Assembly: GCA_021399445.1 (NCBI GenBank)
Contig: JAJTUQ010000004.1
Coordinates: 310,001-374,000 of the forward strand
DNA: 64,000 nt
Reading direction: 5' to 3'
Source: Xylogone sp. PMI_703
Taxonomy: Eukaryota > Ascomycota > Leotiomycetes
The position numbers were made by a program, and so were the translations under genes. This document shows, piece after piece, positions 55,964 to 64,000 of this stretch. Numbering within the stretch: position 1 is the first letter of the stretch; every line of letters starts with the position of its first letter. The notes under the pieces were generated by a model that was given only the letters and a program-made list of their open reading frames with translations, ran no database searches and was not told the origin of the DNA.

Positions 55964-58667
55964 CGTGGAAACGTTATAAAGATTCCAGTATTGAAAAGAT
56001 CCTTTTCGAGAAAATCTTCAATAAAGCAATGCAGTGCCGGGCCCGCTACCAGGCTGCGCACTCCAGGGTGAGCTCATATTTATGAGGAGGGGAAGCCCAA
56101 CCGGCTGGACAAGCTCGGTGCCAACGACACATCCTGTGCCTGCTTTCTGACAGTCATGCAGGTGTATTATCCACCCGTTCTCTTCTGCCCCCTTTCGTCC
56201 TTGTACATTCAACATAATTAAGGCCCCGGGCCTGAGGAATCTCCGAGATGCACGGCCCCACATCAGCATCCGGCCCAGAGCGACAGGCTTCCCCGCAGTT
56301 CCCATCCCCCGCAGGTTTCGGATGGCACGCTGCTAGGTCGAGCTCCAGAGCAAAAGAAAGCAGAAGTTGATTCCTAATTACCTGCCATCGTTCTTGACAG
56401 GGCGCATTCTGTCCTCTCAAAGCGCGCTTACCAAGAAGTCGTTCAGCACATTTGTCCCAATAGAGCCAGTATTGCTTCTTTGTCAGTGTGTGCTAAGCAC
56501 TAACTGCACGCGTCATGCTGCTGGGAGCTCTGGTCCGGAGTATGCCTTTGTGCATATGCAAACAAATGTAACTGGACAATGCTCTTGTTGGCCCTTTTGT
56601 CAGACACGTCTAATCGTTTGTTGAACCACTGGATCGGGATCTCTGGTCCCTTGCGCTCGTAGGGAGAGACAAGATCGGAAGGTGCCTCTATCCGAGCGTT
56701 ATCGTGCGGTCAATTCCTGGCCATCAAACTTTATGCAGGAATAAACATTTGTCTGTTTCACTCAAGACTGTGTTGTTTCAAGTGAAGGGATTTCCCTTGG
56801 GTCTGAGCGCTAGATCTTTGGTTGAGCGGAAACGATTAAAACACCCAAGATAGATACCCCAGACGCAGGATAATTGTGGCATTGTCAGGAAAAGGACGTA
56901 CATAATGAAATTGTTGCTTGTATCCTGTTGAGAGCCAGGACGTTGCTTGCATCGGCACCACCTCCAAAACCATAGTCAATCTCCGGCGCATGGCTGATGA
57001 AATGGCACCGTGGCGTCCATCAGATTGCTATTGCGACCCAACACAAAATTTGCATGGGACCATTGAATAGCCCACACAGAAGATCTTGATACTTTTCATG
57101 AATGTGGGGCAGCCGAATGACCTGCCTTTCCTGTGGTAATACCCCTTGGAAAGGATAAAAGATCTGGTGGAAGTAACTGCGTGATTGGACGGGTGTGATT
57201 TAACCACATTTTGCAATATATGTGTCTCCGGCATTCCGGTCTTGGATGTAGGTACGTTGTACCAGAACCACTATGGTGGGTTTTTAATCGGCAATGAGTG
57301 TGCGTGCTGTACACCTAGAGTTCCTATGAATGCGAAGAGTTGCAATACTGCAAACATCAATCGGTAGTGACTACCATTCTCCTCCGTTTTATTTTCTGTT
57401 CTTCACATCAGTTTTTCTGCTCGTTCTCATCCGCGTGTGAGCTCACCTCAAAATGAAATTCCAACAACGAGGTTCCATGTTCTGTCTGCACATTGTACAA
57501 GATACACTGTTGAGGGAGCCATAAACTGCCTGGGGGCTGCTGACCAACCTATTACTGTAACCAATTATGAACTAGCAAGGAACTCTCACAGTATTCGATA
57601 GTTCTGTATGGGGGAGGGGCATATATTCCTCAACAAAGATAAGGCAGGCGCATCAGATAACAAGATAGTTGGGCCAAGTGATGTAAAACAAAGAGCAAAC
57701 ATTTCAGCAACCTTTTACAAAATTGCTGCTCTAGAGACAAAGCAACAAGATATATCTCATTGCCCATCGGCGATACCGCGTCTCGGACTAAGCGTTCGGG
57801 GCTAGAACTCCGAGCTTTGGGATGTGTAAAAGGATATTGGCCAGAGAGTGTCATGCAGGTGTCATACTTCTATCCTGAGGACAAATCCGAAGTGCCCGCG
57901 GAAGAGACGGAAATAAATATTTCTAATTCTCCTAAAATCAAAAATGCGGAGATAGGTTGAGGAGAGTGAGCTGTAGCCCCCGCAATAGCCTATTGCGGAT
58001 TTAACTGCTGCAGCCTGCATAATGCTAGATCTAAGAAAAATATCAGAGGATAGCCATAATGGGAGATCAGCATGCGAACTAACTTTCGTATAAAATGTTT
58101 CATGTTGAATTCGAAGCTCTCACGAGCAGTGTGGACCTCCTTTTGAGAAAATCATCTTCTACGTTCTAGTGGTTCATTCTTTGGCGACCCGAAGTGATTT
58201 TGGGTGGGCATTGTTGGCCGCTGAAGAAAGATCATGTTCGTGCCACTGCCGCCACGTTGAAATAAGAGTTAGGATAAATATAATTAGCTTTTGTGAATCA
58301 TCTGGGACAACTTCGCAGAACAATTTGGAAAATGGATCGTGAAGTGCGATATTGCCATCGGTGAAAGTCTTCTTAAGAGTCCGATAGTGGGAGTTTTGTG
58401 GAGACCTGCGGAACGTATCCGCTCGCCTACATGATACAATCGAAAGCTTTTGTAATCCTCTGACTTTATCTATTTGTGGAACACCAGTCTAGGTTTGCTT
58501 GCTTCATCCGACTACAACTGCATACAAGCATAAGTAATCGATTGGTGTTTTATGAATACATGAAATTACCGAGGCCTAGTTTTCTAAGACACTCGTATAA
58601 ATGACGACTTTGATCGGATATCTAAACTCATTACTCTTATAGACACAACTTTGTACCGCTCACCAGA
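55964..58667. other. Long intergenic region
   Basis: 2.7 kb between divergent genes with no supported coding sequence, repeat or RNA. Several frames of 60-95 codons exist on both strands without family features. Confidence 0.4.
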
Positions 58668-59628
58668 ATGGTTGGAACAACGATAGATACCAGCGCTATC
58701 CATAAGGCTGGAACAGATGATGGATGGCATGGAGTCATCTCGCAGGATGGCCCATTTCCGCCTGTTGCTGGCCGTTACCATCTATATATCGGTACCGTTT
58801 ACCATCATCCGTGAGATCACCCGACGATTACTAGCACTGACAAAGCCATCAGGTCTTTTCTGCCCATTTGCACACCGAGTCAATCTGGTCCGGCATATCT
58901 TTGGTCTGACTGACATTCTTCCCATATCTGTTGTAAAGCCGTACCCCAAAGGCGATTCCAAGGGCTGGCCAGGGTGGAAATTCCCGGAGTCTGATGAGGA
59001 ATATAGTGGTGCAACCGTTGACAAGCTATATGGAAAGCCTTACATGCATGATATATACTTCAAAGCGGACAAGGACTACAAAGGTCGTTATTCCGTACCT
59101 GTGCTCTGGGATGCGGTAACTGAGACCATTGTGAACAACGAATCCGCTGAGATGCTTCGCTGGCTTCCAACGGCCTTCGACTCCATTACACAAACGAAGA
59201 AGGATGTGAATCTCTACCCTTCAGACCTTGCATCGCACATTGATGAGCTATCACCATGGATGCAGAGTGATCTCAACGCCGGAGTTTACAAGGCGGGATT
59301 CGCCAACTCCCAGGAAGCTTATGACGCTGCAGTTCCTGTGGTCTTTAGAGCACTTAATAAATTAGAAGCCCTTATTAGCAAGAATGGTGGTCCGTATATT
59401 CTAGGCAAACAACTCACCGAGTTAGATCTTAGAGCATATGCGACGATTGTCCGATTCGACACTATCTACGTCCAGCACTTTAAGTGTAACCTTGGAACAA
59501 TTCGACATGATTATCCGGTAATTAACAACTGGCTAAAGAATCTATATTGGAATGTGCCAGGCTTTAAAGAAACAACCGATTTTAAGCATATTAAGGAGAA
59601 CTGTGAGATCCTTCCTATATTAATGTAG
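58668..59628 (+). CDS. Glutathione S-transferase, glutathionyl-hydroquinone reductase-like (Xi class, ECM4/GTO)
   Basis: Two exons, 58668-58791 and 58853-59628, join in phase (GTACCG..CATCAG, 61 nt) to 299 residues. The splice rebuilds YHLYIGLFCPFAHRVNLV, with the catalytic cysteine at about residue 45 in a CPFA version of the family's CPWA motif. FKADKDYKGRYSVPVLWD and TIVNNESAEMLRW follow as in Xi-class enzymes (substrate-side cis-Pro and ESxx glutathione site), and the C-terminal helical domain has GGPYILGKQLTELDLRAYAT. Such enzymes reduce glutathionyl-hydroquinones with glutathione in the cytosol or mitochondria and help clear quinones. Length is slightly under the usual 310-330. It lies some 21 kb from the aromatic-type monooxygenase, so a link is only possible. 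Confidence 0.88.
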
Positions 59629-60444
59629 AGAGAAAGTTGTACACGGCGTGGCTAACAAAAGCGGTAGACTCGAAGAGCCACGGAGATATAAACCCCAAAG
59701 CTATAACCCCCATGGGTCCAATACCAAATGTTGAAAGCGGTATAGAGAATGATATCACGAAACTAAGAGTCGGTTTCGTTGATATTTAATGCCAATTCTA
59801 GAAGTCTATATTATTTCTCCAGTCAATGCTTAATACATTTTTAAGTTCTTTTCATATTTCTGAGTTGCATGAGACCAGTTACCTTGTATATAGGTTCTTC
59901 TGTAGTTGCAGAGTTCTCTATGGGAGTTCTTTATGGGTAACAACCAAATAAACCGATGGCGGTTGTCTAGAAGCCAATATCGTGTAGGGTCGCCACCACG
60001 GTGGAGCGAATATATGGATCCATACGCGTCCCCGCCAGGATGCTAGGCCTCTAGCTGTCCACGTCAGTAATGCCAACCAAGCAACAGCCAACAGGCATGA
60101 GTCAACCCATGCTCAAGTTGTGAGGCAAAATAAATGCGTGTTCACCACAGATATAACACGGATCATGTGCATTAATCGCCGGCAGAGCGACTGGAGCCTC
60201 TCATTCGTTCGCTATGAATTCTAAGCAAAACCGCCTTGAATAACTGATTTGTTTAGCGTGATTTTGATATCCTGTGGCGACTAGGTGGTTTGTTTAGGCG
60301 CCAATACCTTGCAAAAGGTTTCTACAACTGTACTTTTTCCTGCCACCTTCACCGATTATATTTTTGATAATAGGTTCACGAAGAGTCTATCTACCATCGT
60401 CTACCTCCTTCTCAATATCTAAAATAACGCTGCCATTATAAAAA
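59629..60444. other. Intergenic, promoter of GTPase gene
   Basis: No coding sequence supported. A T-rich TATA-like stretch at about 60355-60372 and a C/T-rich leader before ATG 60445 are typical of fungal core promoters. Confidence 0.4.
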
Positions 60445-61740
60445 ATGACAATGACGAACTCTCCACCCGATGCGCCCGATGATTTCGAGGAAGATTACTA
60501 TTCTATTGAAAAGCCTCGAGTAGGAGAGAATGCGATCCACACGTACAACCCAAGGCCCACCACCAATGTTAATAACCGGTCAGTTTTTAGAGACGGGACT
60601 CGAAGTAGGCGCAGCTCAGGAGGAGGGCCTATACAGTTAGTTGACCGCGAAGAACAACAAAAAAGTACTCGCAAAGTTATAATGCAAGGCATCAATACCT
60701 TCGTTAATCGTCTGTGGACGCCAGACTCCAAGTTCCCGTTGCTACCCTTTACCTCAAATGATATCCTAATTGCGGTTATGGGAATGACGGGTGCTGGAAA
60801 AACTTCATTCATTAAAGATATAACAGGGCTGGATATGGAAGTAGGACATAGTTTACAATCTTGTAAGGTCATCAATTGCTTTCACCCGGTCAAATGATTC
60901 CAGCCTCGTCCTGGTGTATCTCAGGCAGAGTTGATCGGTTGACCATCTATCTCAATCATAGGTACCAAGGATATCCAAATCGCCACTACAGAAATTGATG
61001 GGCGTAAGGTGCATCTTATTGATACTCCTGGATTTGACGATACAGATGTGAAAGATTCCGATATTCTTCTCCGAATCGCGAATTACCTTAGTGGATCTGA
61101 TCAGAAAGAGCCAATTCGCCTATCTGGTATACTATACCTCCACCGTATTACTGACCCTCGTGTTACCGGTAGTGCTCTCAAAAACCTTAGGATGTTCAAG
61201 AAGCTTGTTGGAGATAAGAACATGTGCAACGTCATTCTCCTTACTACTATGTGGAGTAAGATCGAGACTGAAGAGGAAGGAAAGAATCATCTGAATGAGC
61301 TTGTTGGAACTGGCAAGTTCTGGGGAGCCCTTGTAGCATCTGGCGCAAAATATGACAGTTACCGCTCTAGGCCGGCAGATGCATTCCGTGTTGTCAGGAC
61401 ACTGATGGAAAATAATCCTATAGTGACTCAGCTTCAAGAGGAACTGGATAGAGGTGCAAAATTGAGCGACACAACAGCAGGAAGGGAAATTAATGATCGG
61501 CTGGAGGAGTTACGTGCGCAACATCAGCGAGAGATTGAAGATATGAAGATGGAAATTGCATCAGCACGGGCCGAGCGGAATCGAGAACTTGAATCGCAGT
61601 TACAACAGCATTATGAGAAGATTATTCGTGAACTACAGGAAACGGTCAGGGCAAAGGAGGAGATGCACCGGGTGGATATGGAGTCCATGAGTGCGCGGAT
61701 AAAAGCACTTGAAGGTCGCGGCGGCTGTAGTGTCATGTAA
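60445..61740 (+). CDS. P-loop GTPase (AIG1/GIMAP-like fungal G protein) with coiled coil and CaaX box
   Basis: Two exons, 60445-60862 and 60962-61740, spliced by GTAAGG..CATAG (99 nt), give 398 residues; the join rebuilds LQSCTKDIQIAT. A disordered, charged N-terminus of about 100 residues precedes the P-loop GMTGAGKTS (113-121). The switch region is LIDTPGFDD (158-166), and LSGILYLHRITDPR and NVILLTTMW follow as in the large fungal AIG1-like family; a canonical NKxD guanine motif is not seen. Residues about 300-385 are a long Glu/Arg-rich coiled coil. The protein ends in GGCSVM, a CaaX box predicting farnesylation and membrane attachment. Role unknown; a membrane-scaffold or dynamin/GIMAP-like function is inference. 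Confidence 0.85.
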
Positions 61741-62992
61741 TCTAGTTAAGATGTGTATTTTATGTTTAGGTATCATGAATGAAACACCATATGCACGCTC
61801 TAAGTGAATTTTCTGTTTAGCCATGCAGAAGAGATCTATTACAGTAGTCTGGATCTCGTGATCATTTGGTGATCTGACATGCGTATTATATATATAAACT
61901 GAAGGAAAATTTCAGTAACTGGAGAAATATAAAAGCAAAAGAGATCTGGGTGACAAAAGAGTTCGGACTTCCACAGCTGATCCGCCGAGCTGTTGCCTAC
62001 ATCTCTGCTAATGTCAGTATTCCACTTCATCCATTAGACTTATTCCTTCCCTCCCACGAACATGAGCTTGTCCTGACCACTATATCATAACGGCGCCGCT
62101 CTGTGTTATAAAGTGCTTTCTTATTTTGGCCTATATAGAACGGTTTGGGACAGTGGAAGGTCGCTAGGTCGAGGTCTATTTTCACTTTTGGAGGAGCGCG
62201 TCCAATGCTTCCAGTACGTGAGTATAAAAACCAGAAGCACAAAATATTATCTGCAGCTCTAGCCGCAATGAATGTTCGCATACTTATACCATGATTTCAG
62301 TATGCACTGGCAATAGTAGCTGTGAACAGAGTAAAGGCTTAGCTCTCTATGGGCGGATTGCTCCTTGCATGATCTCGATTTGCCATTGCTAGTTTCCAGT
62401 TCATATCCAGGGGGAGTCTCACTAGCGATTTTAGGGCTCTCCTTTTAAGGCGTGTGTCATTTTAAAGGCTAATTCTAGCGGTCGGTTTGAGTTTGCTCTT
62501 CGACTCTTCGACTCATATAGGAGGTATAATTCGGAGCTTGATCATATCTGCACCAAGAACTTAGGGAAGTTTTCCCACACATGGCCGAAGGATACAAGCG
62601 CTATGGTGAGAGCGGGTGATTGTGTTTATGATTATATTTAAGCTACGACTTAGAATTCTGGAAACGGCTTAGAGCTGTGCCGACATCGGGCAGAAACAGA
62701 TGGAGAAGGGCGCATTGCGGACACAGGGGAGCGATCTGATTAGATCGCAATGCCAGATAATCTAATCTGATCCGCATCATAGCACGTGGGCCCGCTTCCT
62801 CATATCTTAGCCCTATATGCTCAGGCGGCTTTTCTATGTTACTAGGATAGATCGCGTTATGTATCAACCGATCTCGGGATATACCTTGGAAAAGAGGGGT
62901 GAGAAAAAAAAAATTCTCTGTAGCACGAATAAAGCTCTTTCTCCATCATACAGCAATTGCAGGCTTTATTCTGTGTCCTGCACATTCTCAGC
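61741..62992. other. Intergenic
   Basis: 1.25 kb with no supported gene, RNA or repeat. Confidence 0.4.
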
Positions 62993-64000
62993 ATGGCTTC
63001 CAAATTTTGGCCTAAGGGGGGCCTTCCTGGTATTTTACATCATTATGTGCGTATATCATGCAATGCCGCGCGTGCCCTATGGAGCTGAGAGCTGAGAGAA
63101 GATAGACTGAAACACTCGTTACTTTCGAATACACTCCCAGCACCACCGCCCACAAACCGCACAGCTTGCTCTTCGTTGGAGGCCTAGGTGATGGTCTTGC
63201 AACAACAGAGTATATGTCTGATGTTGTACGCGCGCTAGAGCCAACTCAATGGTCGCTCTTCTCCTTGAGCCTCTCGTCTGCCTACGGACAGTGGGGTCTG
63301 AGCCACTTGGATAGAGACACTGATGAAATCGCACAGTGTGTGCGGTACATCTTGGATTATAAGAAGACTAAGTTTAATAATAGCAAGATTGTACTCATGG
63401 GCCATTCGACTGGAAGTCAAGCCGTGCTGCATTACTTACATAGACCCAATCCCCACACCAGTACTCCTGCGTTTGATCCCGACCTCCAGCATGTCACACG
63501 TCCTGCTCTTGATGGCGCTATCATGCAAGCACCAGTATCGGATAGGCAGGCGATAGGCTTAGTATTAGAAGGAGGTATTGGGGACAAGACCCCCGCTCAG
63601 GTGCAAGTAGCATACCGCCAAATTGAAGAGATCGCAAAGAAGGCGGAGAGTGGAGATCAGTCCTTCGATACTATCCTACCGTTAGCTTTGACATCTAACA
63701 TATACCCGCGAAATACTCCAATTAGCTGCCGCAGATTCATGAGCCTCGCTAGCCCAGAAAGCCCGCAAGCGCCACGGGAGGATGACTTGTTCAGCTCCGA
63801 TCTCAGTGATGAACAGTTCTCGAAGACATTTGGAATGATAAAGGTCCAGGGGCTTCTCAAAGGCAAGCTGGTGGTCCTTATTTCAGGAGCTGACCAATCA
63901 GTCCCTGCTTCAGTTGATAAAGAGGGCTTGCTAAGGAGGTGGAAGAATGTTACTGATCAAGGAGAAGGTCAGATCTGGGATGATGAATATAGTGGAGTGA
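62993..64000 (+). CDS. DUF1749 alpha/beta hydrolase (SidJ-like), partial at right edge
   Basis: Exon 1 62993-63046 (MASKFWPKGGLPGILHHY) joins in phase through a GTGCGT..GATAG intron (59 nt) to exon 2 starting at 63106, open to the window edge; 316 codons seen. The hydrolase core reads HSLLFVGGLGDGLATTEYM (oxyanion loop), then the nucleophile elbow IVLMGHSTGSQAVLHYL with Ser in GHSTGS, and GKLVVLISGADQSVPASVDK, the strand bearing the catalytic Asp. This is PF08538. A characterised member, Aspergillus fumigatus SidJ, hydrolyses fusarinine-type siderophores inside the cell; whether this protein does so is inference. The final stretch, including the catalytic His, may lie past the edge. Confidence 0.85.

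Overview
This 64 kb window comes from a filamentous ascomycete (Pezizomycotina). The evidence is short GT..AG introns (mostly about 45-110 nt), several Zn(II)2Cys6 and bZIP regulators, fungus-specific families (RGS, tannase, GPR1/FUN34/YaaH, DUF7703, DUF1749, RCH1-like SBF), an MFS-rich gene set, and decayed Mutator-, hAT- and pogo-type transposon pieces carrying C-to-T type nonsense changes. An Aspergillus/Penicillium-like or leotiomycete genome would fit; the sequence alone does not settle the genus. Gene models below were assembled by hand from reading frames and splice signals, and joins were checked for phase.

Layout. 1-4,720: partial Zn2Cys6 regulator, then two intronless, GC-rich genes (FAD oxidoreductase, secreted beta-propeller glycosidase-like protein). 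4,721-12,290: three-exon SDR, pogo-like transposase relic, RGS-domain gene, long non-coding stretch. 12,291-21,174: DUF7703 membrane protein with an out-of-frame duplicated 3' end, a hAT relic abutting a MmgE/PrpD pseudogene, an RCH1-like transporter and a thioesterase-like gene. 22,001-33,185: small three-exon bZIP, MFS monocarboxylate-type transporter, Mutator scrap, heme haloperoxidase, nucleoside deoxyribosyltransferase, large membrane protein, MYND protein with a broken frame, NmrA-like protein. 34,843-35,398: internally deleted copy of the splicing factor YJU2/CWC16. 35,955-55,963: FAD monooxygenase, tannase/feruloyl esterase, AtuA/DUF1446 protein, two Zn2Cys6 regulators each divergent from a transporter (a Dal5-like MFS, and a sugar transporter that is now a pseudogene), and an acetate-type transporter. 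58,668-64,000: glutathionyl-hydroquinone-reductase-like GST, P-loop GTPase with a coiled coil and C-terminal CaaX box, and a partial DUF1749 (SidJ-like) hydrolase.

How they may work together (inference). 35.9-56 kb plus the GST reads like a nutrient and aromatic-ester utilisation neighbourhood: secreted esterase, hydroxylase, AtuA-type protein, uptake carriers, dedicated regulators. The first 4.7 kb reads like a small acquired regulator-oxidoreductase-glycosidase set. The rest is ordinary accessory chromosome: scattered single genes between long AT-rich, transposon-scarred spacers, with several genes caught at different stages of decay.
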